From Anaeromyxobacter dehalogenans 2CP-1 (GTDB lineage Bacteria; Myxococcota; Myxococcia; Myxococcales; Anaeromyxobacteraceae), in assembly GCF_000022145.1 (NCBI RefSeq), contig NC_011891.1, positions 4,012,501 to 4,076,500 on the forward strand: a DNA stretch of 64,000 bases, written 5' to 3'. The translations under genes and the position numbers were made by a program. Positions 56,010-64,000 of the stretch are shown here, in pieces. Positions within the stretch are counted from its first letter, which is position 1; every line of letters begins with the position of its first letter. The notes beneath the pieces are model-generated. The model did not search any database. It saw nothing but the letters and a program-made list of their open reading frames with translations, and had not been told where the DNA came from.

Positions 56010-57153
56010 ATGACCGGCTTGCTCGCCACCGTCAGCGAGAGCGCGGCGGATGACAGTTTTTCGAACGCGGCTGACTCAGCGCTTCGAGCCGGCCCTAGTC
56101 GACCCACGACCGTCCCGCCAGACTTCCTGGTAACTCCCTTCGGCTATTTTCACCCCGACTGCGTAATCGAGATAGCCGATGATGAAGAAGCCGCCGATGA
56201 TGAGATCCGACGAAGGGACGGCTCCGCGCGGCGCGTCCTCGACGCATGTAAACATCCAGCCTACGATCAATTTGGAAACGAGCGTCACGCAAACAGCCAA
56301 GGACCCAATGACTCCGGCCGTTCGCTCCTATTCCCGCCTACCATAGAGTGGGCTTGGGTGGAGTACGCATACAGCACCACCGCCGGGCCTGTCGGCTGGC
56401 TCTCCGCCACCTGGACCGTCCCAGACGCTCCTCCAGTTTCCGGTTCGCAGGTCGTGTATCTCTTCCCGGGGGCCCAGGCCACCACCTCAATGGATTTCAT
56501 ACTTCAGCCGGTCCTTGGCTGGAACGCTGCGAGCGATCACCGCTAGGACGATTGCCAGTTGGAATTGTTGCCGGAACGGTAACAGCCTGCATAGCGCGCT
56601 GCTGCCGGTAACCCCTGGGACTGCACTCGCCGGATACGTGTGGGGCAGCAACTGCAATATGCAGACCGGGGTATGCACGAGCGCACAGGTGCAAACCACC
56701 ATCGCCAACGGAGCGAGCACGACCCTGAACACCTCCTCCTACGGATATGCCATGGACTGGCTCGTTGCGGGCGCGCTGGAGGTGTACCACCTGGACGACT
56801 GTCGCAAGTTCCCGGCAGGCCGAGGCGTGACCTTTGGGAACCTCAGCTTCAATGCCGTCGGGGGCGGTACCGTCGTCCCTGTTTGGACAACCGCGGTGGC
56901 GTCCGCGCTTGCGCCCGAATGCAATTATTCCGTGACAAACAACCCGGCGAGTTCCAGCGTCACGCTAAACTGGTGCACCCCGGCCTCACCAACCTGCAAC
57001 GGGATCACCTGCGGAGCCATGCCAGACGGCTGCGGCGGATCTTTCTGGTGTGGATGTTCAGGCACCGGCTCCAAGTGCTTTGATAAGGAAGGCTGGTGGT
57101 ACTCAGGAATGGAGTGCGTAGACCATCGGTGCGTTCCGATCTCATGTGAATGA
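56010..57153 (+). pseudogene. Frameshifted gene for a secreted-type protein (WTVP...IASWNCC family)
   Basis: Two frames encode one protein. The first ends QPVLGWNAASDHR at a TAG (56544-56546); the second continues TIASWNCCRNGNSLHSALL. Removing the A at 56545 restores HRWTIASWNCC, the conserved join of a family I know from fungi, streptomycetes and myxobacteria (WLSATWTVP..YLFPG..QPVLGW..WTIASWNCC). The C-terminal ~55 residues are Cys-rich (CNGITCGAMPDGCGGSFWCG). Base composition is less G+C-rich than neighbours, suggesting transfer. No typical signal peptide is visible. Confidence 0.78.
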
Positions 57154-57246
57154 CTCTGCCACGCGTCATGTCCATTCTCTGTCTTCGATGACGCGAGCGC
57201 AGCGGACATCCAATTTCGCATGAGCCGCGTCGTCCGCGGGGGTTCC

Positions 57247-57639
57247 ATGCCTCGAGCATCGATGATTGCCGGATGTGTAATTGTATCGTTGGCTTGCGGC
57301 AGTTCGGGTGACTCGCTCCATCATCGCTGTCTTGCGATCACGGCAGCGTATGAGGCCGCGTTGCCGGCCGCGCTCGCGTGCGATCCGTCGGGACCAGACC
57401 CGTGCACCGTCGGGCGACCCTCCGTGATGGCGCTTCAGGACGCCGACGGCGTCGTTCACCCCGAGGCATTGTGCCTTGCACCCTGCTACCACTCGGTGAA
57501 CTCCCGCAACGTCTCCGGATTGGACGCGCTGCTGGCCGAATACGATTCAGCGGGTTGCGCCTATGCCGCATGCTGGTGCCAGCCGCTGCCGGTTCGGTGC
57601 GACGCATCCGGTACGTGTTACGGACTGATACCACCATGA
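57247..57639 (+). CDS. Cys-rich lipoprotein of unknown function
   Basis: 130 residues from the ATG at 57247. The signal sequence ends in VSLACGSS, a lipobox. The mature part has about nine Cys (HHRCLAITAAYEAAL; DPCTVG; CLAPCYHS; CAYAACWCQPLPVRC), likely disulfide-bonded outside the cell. It lies in the foreign-looking island between the two csoR-copA copies. Confidence 0.62.
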   Translation: MPRASMIAGCVIVSLACGSSGDSLHHRCLAITAAYEAALPAALACDPSGPDPCTVGRPSVMALQDADGVVHPEALCLAPCYHSVNSRNVSGLDALLAEYDSAGCAYAACWCQPLPVRCDASGTCYGLIPP

Positions 57640-57676
57640 TGCTGGCGCCTCTCGAGCGTCGCGCCGCGCTGACGCG

Positions 57677-58042
57677 TCAGCGGACCTGCCGGTACATGAG
57701 GTCGAGCAGCTCGTCGTACATCGCGTCGGCCTCGGGGCCGCCGGCCTGGATGGCGGTCGTGGCGCAGTGCTTCAGGTGGTTGCGCATCAGCTCGCGACCG
57801 ACCGACCGCAGCGCCTCGTGCACCGAGGCGATCTGCGTGAGGACGTCGGCGCAGTAGCGCCCCTCCTCCACCATCCGCTGCAGCCCGCGCACCTGGCCCT
57901 CGATGCGGCGCAGGCGCTTCAGGTTCGCCTCCCTGCCGGCCGCGTCCACCGCCACCGCCCGCCCGCCCGGCCCGACGTGCTCGCCGGTGGCGCACGCGCA
58001 GGCGGCGAGCGCCGCGGTCCCCTTGCTCTCCTTCGTCGCCAT
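57677..58042 (-). CDS. csoR: CsoR-type copper-sensing repressor, copy 2
   Basis: 121 residues, nearly identical to copy 1, with Cu(I) ligands Cys64, His89 and Cys93. It is the last gene of the intact cupredoxin-copA-csoR operon, 10 bases after the copA stop, so it is expected to repress its own transcription until Cu(I) binds. Two CsoR-like sites are at the operon's promoter. Confidence 0.94.
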   Translation of the reverse strand: MATKESKGTAALAACACATGEHVGPGGRAVAVDAAGREANLKRLRRIEGQVRGLQRMVEEGRYCADVLTQIASVHEALRSVGRELMRNHLKHCATTAIQAGGPEADAMYDELLDLMYRQVR

Positions 58043-58052
58043 CGCGCCCTCC

Positions 58053-60470
58053 TCAGGCCCCGCGGAACCGCCTCAGCCGCAGGCTGTTCGTCACCACGCT
58101 CACGCTGCTGAACGCCATCGCCGCGCTCGCCAGCACCGGCGAGAGCATCAGCCCGAACGCCGGGAACAGCACGCCCGCGGCCACCGGGATCCCGACCACG
58201 TTGTACGCGAACGCCCAGAACAGGTTCTGACGCATGGTCCGCATGGTGCGCCGCGAGAGCGCGATCGCGTCCGCCACCGCGCGCAGGTCCGGCCGCATCA
58301 GCGTCACGTCGGCGGCCTCCAGCGCCACGTCGGTGCCGCTGCCCATGGCGATGCCGATCTCGGCCCGGGCCAGCGCCGGCGCGTCGTTGATCCCGTCGCC
58401 CACCATGGCCACCACCCTGCCCTCCGCCTGCAGCCGCTCCACCTCGGCCACCTTGCCCTCCGGCAGCACGCCCGCCACCACCCGCTCCACGCCCGCGGCC
58501 CGGGCCACGGCCTCGGCGCTGCGGCGCACGTCGCCGGTGAGCATGACCACCTCGAGGCCCATGCGGCGCAGCCGCGCCACCGCGTCCCGCGAGGTCGGCC
58601 GCAGCTCGTCCGCGACCGCGAGCAGCCCGGCCAGCCGCCCGTCCACCGCCGCGAACACGGCGGTGCGGGCCTTCGCGGCGAGCTCGCCCGCCTCGGCCTC
58701 CAGCGGCGCGGTCGAGACGCCCTCCGCCTCGAGCAGCGCCGCGTTGCCCACCACCACGCGCCGCCCGCCGACGAGGCCCCGGGCCCCGCGCCCGGTGACG
58801 GACTCGAACGCGTCCACCTGCGGCACGGCGGTGCCCCGGGCCGTCGCGTGCGCCGCGATGGCCGCCGCGAGCGGGTGCTCGCTGGCGCGCTCCACCGCCG
58901 CCACGAGGCCCACCAGCGCGTCCTCGTCCACCGGCGCGCCAGGCGCGAGCCGCACCTCCGTCACCGCCGGCTTGCCCAGCGTGAGCGTGCCGGTCTTGTC
59001 GAGCACCACCGTGTCCACCGCGTGCGCCCGCTCCAGCGCCTCGCCGCCCTTCAGCAGGACGCCCAGCTCGGCGCCCTTGCCGGTCGCGACCATCACCGCG
59101 GTCGGGACCGCGAGGCCCATGGCGCACGGGCAGGCGATGACCAGCACCGCCACCGCGGCCACCAGCGCCCGCACCGCGGGCGCGGCGTCGGCGGCCACGA
59201 ACCAGACCACGAACGTGGCGATGGAGATGGAGAGCACCACCGGCACGAAGATGCCGCTGATGCGGTCGGCCAGCTTCTGGATGGGCGCGCGCGAGCCCTG
59301 CGCCTCGCGCATGAGCTTCACCACGTGCGCGAGCACCGTGTCCGCGCCCACGCCGGTGGCGCGGTAGCGGAAGGAGCCGGTCCCGTTCACGGTCGCGCCG
59401 ATGACGCGGTCGCCGGCGCGCTTCTCGACCGGCAGCGGCTCGCCGGTGAGCATCGACTCGTCCACCGCGCTCGTGCCGGAGACGAGCTCCCCGTCCACCG
59501 GCAGCCGCTCGCCGGGGCGCACCACCACCACGTCGCCCTCGCGCACGTCCTCCACCGGCACGTCCACCTCGGCGCCGCCGCGCACCACGCGCGCGGCGCG
59601 GGGCTGGAGCTGCATGAGCTTCCGGAGCGCGACCGAGGTCTGCCGCTTTGCGCGCGCCTCCATGGTGTTGCCCACCAGGATGAGCGCGATGATGAGGACG
59701 ACCGCCTCGTAGTACACGTCCGGCGGGACGCCGCGCGACGTGAAGAAGCCCGGCGCGACGGTGGCGGCCAGCGAGAGCAGGTACGCCGCGCCGGTGCCGA
59801 CCGCGACGAGCGTGTTCATGTCGGCGGAGTGGTGGCGGAACGCCGCCCAGGCGCGGGTGTAGAAGTGCCGGCCGGCCCACGCCATCACCGCGGTGGTGAG
59901 CGCGAGCAGCCCGTACGAGAGCACCTGCTCCGGGATCGCGTAGAGCCAGGGGAGCGCGCGCTCCAGCACCGGGTCGAGCACCCGCATGCTCCAGCGCATG
60001 AACGGATCGGTGGGCGCGCCGAGGCCGTGGTGCGCGTGCGCCGCCATGAGCGGCATGGACGCGACCATCGCCACCGCGCCGGCGGCGAGCGCCACCAGGG
60101 CGCGGGCGCGCAGCTCGCGGAACTCCTTCGCGCGGGCGGCGTCCTGCTGCTCGAGCGCGTCGGCGCCGGGCTCGGACAGCGCGGCGCCGTAGCCGGTGGA
60201 GCGCACCCGCTCGATGAGCGCCTCGGGCGCGGCCACCGCCGGGTCGTAGGAGATGGCCGCCTCGGCGGTCATGAGGTTGACGCTGGCGTCGAGCACGCCC
60301 GGCGCGCCGGAGAGCGCCTTCTGCACGCGGGCCTGGCACGCGGCGCAGGTCATGCCCGAGACGTTGATGGTGACGCGCGCGCGGCGATCGGCGGGGCTCG
60401 CCTCGACCGCGACGCCGGGGGAGGTGGCGGGCTCGCGCCCGCGGACGGTGGAGTCGGCGGAGGTGCTCAT
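58053..60470 (-). CDS. copA: Copper-exporting P-type ATPase
   Basis: 805 residues. One N-terminal heavy-metal domain (GMTCAACQ, Cys42, Cys45), eight-helix P1B topology, metal-site CPC in [15 protein letters not shown], phosphorylation [18 protein letters not shown] and the C-terminal [20 protein letters not shown] with Tyr/Met helices of P1B-1 pumps. Exports Cu(I) from the cytosol. ATG overlaps the cupredoxin stop (ATGA). Confidence 0.95.
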   Translation of the reverse strand: MSTSADSTVRGREPATSPGVAVEASPADRRARVTINVSGMTCAACQARVQKALSGAPGVLDASVNLMTAEAAISYDPAVAAPEALIERVRSTGYGAALSEPGADALEQQDAARAKEFRELRARALVALAAGAVAMVASMPLMAAHAHHGLGAPTDPFMRWSMRVLDPVLERALPWLYAIPEQVLSYGLLALTTAVMAWAGRHFYTRAWAAFRHHSADMNTLVAVGTGAAYLLSLAATVAPGFFTSRGVPPDVYYEAVVLIIALILVGNTMEARAKRQTSVALRKLMQLQPRAARVVRGGAEVDVPVEDVREGDVVVVRPGERLPVDGELVSGTSAVDESMLTGEPLPVEKRAGDRVIGATVNGTGSFRYRATGVGADTVLAHVVKLMREAQGSRAPIQKLADRISGIFVPVVLSISIATFVVWFVAADAAPAVRALVAAVAVLVIACPCAMGLAVPTAVMVATGKGAELGVLLKGGEALERAHAVDTVVLDKTGTLTLGKPAVTEVRLAPGAPVDEDALVGLVAAVERASEHPLAAAIAAHATARGTAVPQVDAFESVTGRGARGLVGGRRVVVGNAALLEAEGVSTAPLEAEAGELAAKARTAVFAAVDGRLAGLLAVADELRPTSRDAVARLRRMGLEVVMLTGDVRRSAEAVARAAGVERVVAGVLPEGKVAEVERLQAEGRVVAMVGDGINDAPALARAEIGIAMGSGTDVALEAADVTLMRPDLRAVADAIALSRRTMRTMRQNLFWAFAYNVVGIPVAAGVLFPAFGLMLSPVLASAAMAFSSVSVVTNSLRLRRFRGA

Positions 60471-60883
60471 CGCGCGTCCTCCACCACCAGGCTGCCGCGC
60501 AGCATGCTCATGCCGCAGGTGAACTCGTACGTGCCGGCCTTCGCGGCGGGCAGGTCCACCGTCGTCCGCTCGTGCGCGGGCAGGAAGCGGCGGACGCCGA
60601 ACTCGGGGATCACCACCTCCTCCGAGCAGCTCGACTCCTCGCGCCGGTCGAACACCAGGCGCGCGGGCTGCCCGGCCCGGAGCCGGACGCGCGAGGGCGA
60701 GTAGCCGCCCTCCACCCGGATCACCGCCTGCTGCACGCCGGCCGCCCCGACCTTCGCCTCGGAGGCGCCCTTCCGCTTCTCGGCCAGGAAGAAGTACCAG
60801 TTCACCCACGCGATGGCGGCGACGCCGCCAGCGACCACCAGGATTTCCAGAAGATCCACGATTCGCTCCCGGGGCGGCATCAT
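60467..60883 (-). CDS. Membrane-anchored cupredoxin-like copper protein
   Basis: 138 residues. One N-terminal membrane helix ([20 protein letters not shown], 11-30) anchors a cupredoxin fold (about 50-136). Likely copper ligands are Cys86 ([14 protein letters not shown]), His104 (LPAHE), Cys123 and Met125/Met127 (EFTCGMSML). It precedes and overlaps copA, so it may hand copper to, or take it from, the pump on the periplasmic side. ATG could be 60883 or 60880. Confidence 0.85.
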   Translation of the reverse strand: MMPPRERIVDLLEILVVAGGVAAIAWVNWYFFLAEKRKGASEAKVGAAGVQQAVIRVEGGYSPSRVRLRAGQPARLVFDRREESSCSEEVVIPEFGVRRFLPAHERTTVDLPAAKAGTYEFTCGMSMLRGSLVVEDAR

Positions 60884-60941
60884 ACCCCCGCCCCCTATCC
60901 TTCGACGCCCGGAACATAAATAGGGGGAGGGGGTATGTCAA
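60882..60941 (-). promoter_or_regulatory. Copper operon promoter with two CsoR-like operators
   Basis: On the minus strand: -35 TTGACA (60936-60941), exactly 17 bases, -10 TATGTT (60913-60918). The spacer is the site ATACCCCCTCCCCCTAT (60920-60936). A second site, ATAGGGGGCGGGGGTAT read on the same strand, covers 60882-60898 and includes the start codon. The two are inverted copies differing at one base. C/G-rich ATACCCC..GGGGTAT sites are typical of CsoR. Confidence 0.82.
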
Positions 60942-61083
60942 CCGGGTGGGCCGACCCCCGTCCGGGGGGGGGCGCCGGAGTTCGCCTTCCGGCGCGCCCC
61001 GATCCGCTCCGGCGGTCGCCCGCCGGCCCGCGTATCACCGCGCGGCCGCACGCCGTCCCGGCGGGCGGCGCCGGAGGATCGTC

Positions 61084-61605
61084 ATGAGGGTGTCCCGCGC
61101 TGCTGGCCTGCTGTCCTTGCTGCTCGCCGTTCCCGCGCTGCCCGCGTTCGCCGAGGACGCGTCGCTCCCACCGGATCTCGAGAAGACCGTCCGCGAGTTC
61201 GAGGCCGCGTTCGGCGCGCAGGACGCGAGCCGCGTGGGCGCGCTGTTCGACGAGGAGGGCACGTTCATCAACCCCATGGGCCAGCACGCGGTCGGGCGCG
61301 AGCAGATCACCGCGCAGTTCCGCAGCGACTTCGAGCGCGTGCTGAAGGGCGTCCACAACGAGCTTGCGGTCGAGCGCGTCCGGCTCCTCGGCGACCTCGC
61401 GCTCCTCGACGTGCGGCAGACGCTCTCCGGCGGCCACCCGCCGCCCGGCGCGCCGCGGCCCTGGGTCGCCCACGCCGTGGTGCTGGCGCGCCGGACCGAC
61501 GGCGCGTGGCGGCTGCTCGACGTCCGCCCGTACTTCTTCCTCCACGGCGCCGGTCCGGGCGGGAAGGCCCCCGGCGCGCAGCGCAAGGCGCCGCCGCCCC
61601 GGTAG
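61084..61605 (+). CDS. Exported SnoaL/NTF2-like protein
   Basis: 173 residues. Signal peptide (AAGLLSLLLAVPALPAFA), then an NTF2-like domain: VREFEAAFGAQDASRVGALFDEEGTFINPMG, ending WRLLDVRPYFFL. The family includes SgcJ-type proteins with unknown substrates. GGAGG precedes the ATG. Divergent from the copper operon; a copper link is not evident. Confidence 0.78.
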   Translation: MRVSRAAGLLSLLLAVPALPAFAEDASLPPDLEKTVREFEAAFGAQDASRVGALFDEEGTFINPMGQHAVGREQITAQFRSDFERVLKGVHNELAVERVRLLGDLALLDVRQTLSGGHPPPGAPRPWVAHAVVLARRTDGAWRLLDVRPYFFLHGAGPGGKAPGAQRKAPPPR

Positions 61606-61863
61606 CGTCCGGGCAGGGCCGCCTACGCGGGGCCGTGGGATCGTGGAAGCCGAGGCACCGAGCGGGCCAGCCGCTCGCGCCTCGAAGCCGCCAGGACGCT
61701 CCCGGTCCGCAGCGCGGACGCCCTCGCCCGCGACCGCGACTGTCAGCGCAGGCGCAGCCCGCGACGATCCCCCTCTCGCGCGCGTATCCAGCCGGCGTGC
61801 GCGGCGAGCGTGTCCGAGGCCGCGCGTCGCGTCAGCGATAGCCGAGCCCGGCTGGTCTGGTCG

Positions 61864-61995
61864 CGTCGCGAGGCACACGATGGCGTCGCCGAGCCGGGCA
61901 CACGAGGACCGAGCAGCGCAGGCGTGCCCGTAGGCACGTCGAGCAGCGCAGGGACGAGTCTGCCCGGCGCAGGCAGCCAGCGTGCGCCGCAGCAG
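61864..61995. repeat. 132-bp dispersed structured repeat, copy 2
   Basis: Same orientation as copy 1 at 43733-43864; one mismatch (61930, in the loop CGTA). It lies in a 732-bp gap (61606-62337) that has no convincing gene; the rest of this gap holds REP-like units at its right end and otherwise nothing I can identify. Confidence 0.88.
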
Positions 61996-62215
61996 CGACC
62001 CAGACCGGCCGGTCTCGGCGCAGCGCGGCCGAGTTCGCGAGCGCGCCCTGGTGTATCGGACGCGATCCGCGCGCGTCCTACGACCGAAGTCCCGCGCCGA
62101 GCATTCCTTCTCCACGTCGCGGGAGCGGGCGAGGGCGGGAGCGCACACGAGGACCCGCACCCACTGCCACCCGGCTTCGAGTCACGCGGTCCGGCGAGCA
62201 TCCCCGCCCGCCCTT

Positions 62216-62290
62216 CGACAGGCTCAGGGCGAGCGGACTCCAGAACGCCACCCGTCGACACGCTCACGTCGACAAGCTCACGGTGAGCGG
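62216..62290. repeat. REP-like repeat cluster
   Basis: CGACAGGCTCAGGGCGAGCG (from 62216) and CGACAAGCTCACGGTGAGCG (62270-62289), with a partial CGACACGCTCACG between them (62256-62268). The first matches the unit inserted in the HNH gene at 27098-27151. Confidence 0.75.
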
Positions 62291-62337
62291 CCTTCAGCGC
62301 CCCCCGCCTCCACGCCCTCACGACCCCCGGCTTCGAA

Positions 62338-63618
62338 TCACGCGCCCTTCGCGGCGCGCCCACAGGCCGCCGCCCGCTCGAGGAGGAGCGCGCGCTCGCG
62401 GGCGTTGCGGGTCATGCCGGCGGCGCGCTCCAGCTCGGCGCGGGCCTCCTCGAGGCGACCGAGGCGGGAGAGCAGCTCGCCGCGGACGCTCGGCAGGAGG
62501 TGGTACCGGCGCAGCGACGGCTCGTCGGCGATCGCGTCCACCAGCTCGAGCCCCGCCGCCGGGCCGAACGCCATCGCCACGGCCACCGCCCGGTTCAGCT
62601 CGATGACCGGCGACGGCGTCAGCTCGGCCAGCGCGTCGTAGAGCGCGGCGATGCGCGGCCAGTCGGTCAGGGCGGCGGTGCGGGCGCGGGCGTGGCACGC
62701 CGCGATGGCCGCCTGCAGCGCGTACGGGCCGAGCCCGCCGCCCAGCCCCTCGGCGCGCTCCAGCGCCGCCAGCCCGCGCTGGATGAGCAGGCGATCCCAC
62801 CGGCTCCGGTCCTGGTCCAGCAGCAGCACCGGCTCGCCCGACGGCCCGACCCGCGCCGCCGCCCGCGAGGCCTGCAGCTCCATGAGCGCGGCCAGCCCGT
62901 GGACCTCCGCCGCGTCGGGCACGAGCGCCTGCAGCATGCGGCCGAGCCGGAGCGCGTCCTCGCACAGCGCCGGGCGCATCCAGTCGTCGCCGGCGGTGGC
63001 GGTGTAGCCCTCGTTGAACACGAGGTAGACGACCTCGAGCACCGACTCCAGGCGCGCCTGGAGGTCCGCACCGCGCGGCACCTCGAACGGCACCCGCGCC
63101 TCCGCGAGCGTGCGCTTCGCCCGCACGATCCGCTGCGCCACCGTGGGCTCGGGCAGGAGGAACGCGCGGGCGATCTCCTCGGTGGTGAGGCCGCCCAGCA
63201 GGCGCAGCGTGAGCGCGGTGCGCGCCTCGCGCGAGAGCACCGGGTGGCAGGCGATGAACAGGAGCCGCAGGAGATCGTCGCGCACCGGCTCGTCCACCGC
63301 CGCGTCGGGCGCCGGCGGGGCCGTGGGGCCGAGCGCCTCCGGGTCCGGGCCGAGCGCCTCGTGCTTGCGGTCCACCATGCGCCTCCGGCGCAGCTCGTCC
63401 ACCGCGCGGCGCTTCGCGGTGGCCATGAGCCAGGCGCCCGGGCTCTCCGGTACGCCCGACTCCGGCCACCGCTCCAGCGCCGCGACCAGCGCGTCCTGCG
63501 CCAGCTCCTCCGCCAGCCCCACGTCGCGCACCATCCGCGCCAGCCCGGCGATGAGCCGGGGCGCCTCGATGCGGAACACCGCGTGCACCGCGCGGTGCGC
63601 GTCCGCGCGGGCGGTCAC
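62338..63618 (-). CDS. ECF sigma factor of the ECF42 (SigJ-like, long C-terminal) type
   Basis: 426 residues. Sigma regions 2 and 4 occupy the first ~180 (LAEELAQDALVAALERWP; LTTEEIARAFLLPEPTVAQRI). The C-terminal ~230 residues (LVFNEGYTATAGDDWMRPALCEDALRLG onward) form the TPR-like domain that replaces an anti-sigma factor in this group. GTG start. The YCII/DGPF gene just upstream is the typical partner. Confidence 0.92.
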   Translation of the reverse strand: MTARADAHRAVHAVFRIEAPRLIAGLARMVRDVGLAEELAQDALVAALERWPESGVPESPGAWLMATAKRRAVDELRRRRMVDRKHEALGPDPEALGPTAPPAPDAAVDEPVRDDLLRLLFIACHPVLSREARTALTLRLLGGLTTEEIARAFLLPEPTVAQRIVRAKRTLAEARVPFEVPRGADLQARLESVLEVVYLVFNEGYTATAGDDWMRPALCEDALRLGRMLQALVPDAAEVHGLAALMELQASRAAARVGPSGEPVLLLDQDRSRWDRLLIQRGLAALERAEGLGGGLGPYALQAAIAACHARARTAALTDWPRIAALYDALAELTPSPVIELNRAVAVAMAFGPAAGLELVDAIADEPSLRRYHLLPSVRGELLSRLGRLEEARAELERAAGMTRNARERALLLERAAACGRAAKGA

Positions 63619-63646
63619 CCGGCGCGCCTCCGCGCCGCCGGTCCCG

Positions 63647-64000
63647 TCACCGGCTCGCCGCGTTGCGCTTGGCGCGCTCGAAGATCTCCGCCTCCTTGGC
63701 GGCGTCCTCCGACGAGAGCACCTCCGGCGGGAAGTCCGCGGCCTCGGCCACCTGCCGCAGCTCCAGCTCGCCCTCGGCGCCCTCTCCCATCGGGTTCGGG
63801 CAGCGCCGGGCCCAGGCGACGGCCTCCTCCTTCGACTTCACCTGGATCATCCAGAAGCCGGCCACCAGCTCCTTCGCCTCGGCGAACGGCCCGTCCACCA
63901 CCTCGACCTTGCCCTTCGAGAACCTCACCCGGGCGCCCTTCGAGGACGGGAGCAGCCCGTCGCCCGCGAGCAGCACGCCCGCGTTCACCAGCTCCTCGTT
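63647..64000 (-). CDS. YCII-related (DGPF) protein, 5' end beyond window
   Basis: The visible 117 residues include VEVVDGPFAEAKELVAGFWMIQVKSKEEAVAWARRCP (read as two motifs), with the hallmark DGPF and the YCII fold. DGPF genes sit beside ECF42 sigma factors and are often their targets. Reads toward the sigma gene with a 28-base gap. The start codon lies outside the window. Confidence 0.9.
   Translation of the reverse strand, partial: NEELVNAGVLLAGDGLLPSSKGARVRFSKGKVEVVDGPFAEAKELVAGFWMIQVKSKEEAVAWARRCPNPMGEGAEGELELRQVAEAADFPPEVLSSEDAAKEAEIFERAKRNAASR

Noticed and set aside
57903-60704. A 930-codon plus-strand frame across csoR and copA
   Set aside because: Low-complexity shadow of copA, which has every P-type ATPase motif on the minus strand.

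Overview
The window is a very G+C-rich stretch of bacterial chromosome. Gene content and style (many GTG and TTG starts, ATGA/GTGA stop-start overlaps, an ECF sigma factor beside a WD40 Ser/Thr kinase, NtrC-type two-component pairs, Cys-rich lipoproteins, GGDEF regulators) point to a myxobacterium-like member of the Myxococcota, most likely Anaeromyxobacter or a close relative. This is inferred from gene families, not from a database search. I see no rRNA, tRNA or CRISPR array.

Layout. 0-15.6 kb: 3' end of dnaE, a TSUP anion exporter with a small membrane partner, an orphan LuxR-type regulator, ilvA, an ECF sigma factor / WD40-kinase / secreted-protein trio, a bioB-bioF operon with a probable BirA operator, and radA. 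15.6-19.5 kb: glpK and an esterase, two small conserved genes, a ComEA-like protein, and two clusters of hairpin-rich extragenic repeats. 19.6-26.0 kb: a cobalamin riboswitch followed by an overlapping btuB - lipoprotein - btuF - btuC - btuD operon. The lipoprotein carries Cys-rich repeats and a predicted beta-propeller and may be a BtuG-like B12 capture protein. 26-35 kb: tandem repeats, an HNH nuclease gene, an outer-membrane protein, a DksA-like protein, galU, a REC-PAS-histidine kinase/NtrC pair and a diguanylate cyclase. 35-49 kb: mostly housekeeping and metabolic genes (HAD phosphatase, ATP-grasp-like protein, cobalamin adenosyltransferase, pteridine-reductase-like SDR, A-type Fe-S carrier, glyoxalase-II-like hydrolase, fabI, mobA, crcB, pirin) and a large DUF748/AsmA-like protein.

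49-64 kb is the accessory part. It opens with a complete IS1182-type element. A three-gene cluster then encodes a ubiquitin-like sulfur carrier, an E1-like/rhodanese enzyme and a JAMM protease. Next comes a copper-resistance locus in which copA-csoR is tandemly duplicated: one copA is reduced to its last ~90 codons by an island holding IS21 and IS256 remnants, a secreted-protein gene broken by one base, and a lipoprotein gene. The intact copy forms a cupredoxin-copA-csoR operon whose promoter carries two CsoR-like operators. The window ends with a repeat-rich gap, an ECF42-type sigma factor and its YCII/DGPF partner, which is cut by the window edge.

Several repeats are dispersed through the window. 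The most striking is a 132-bp structured element present twice, 18 kb apart, with one mismatch. A REP-like repeat is found both between genes and inside the HNH nuclease reading frame.
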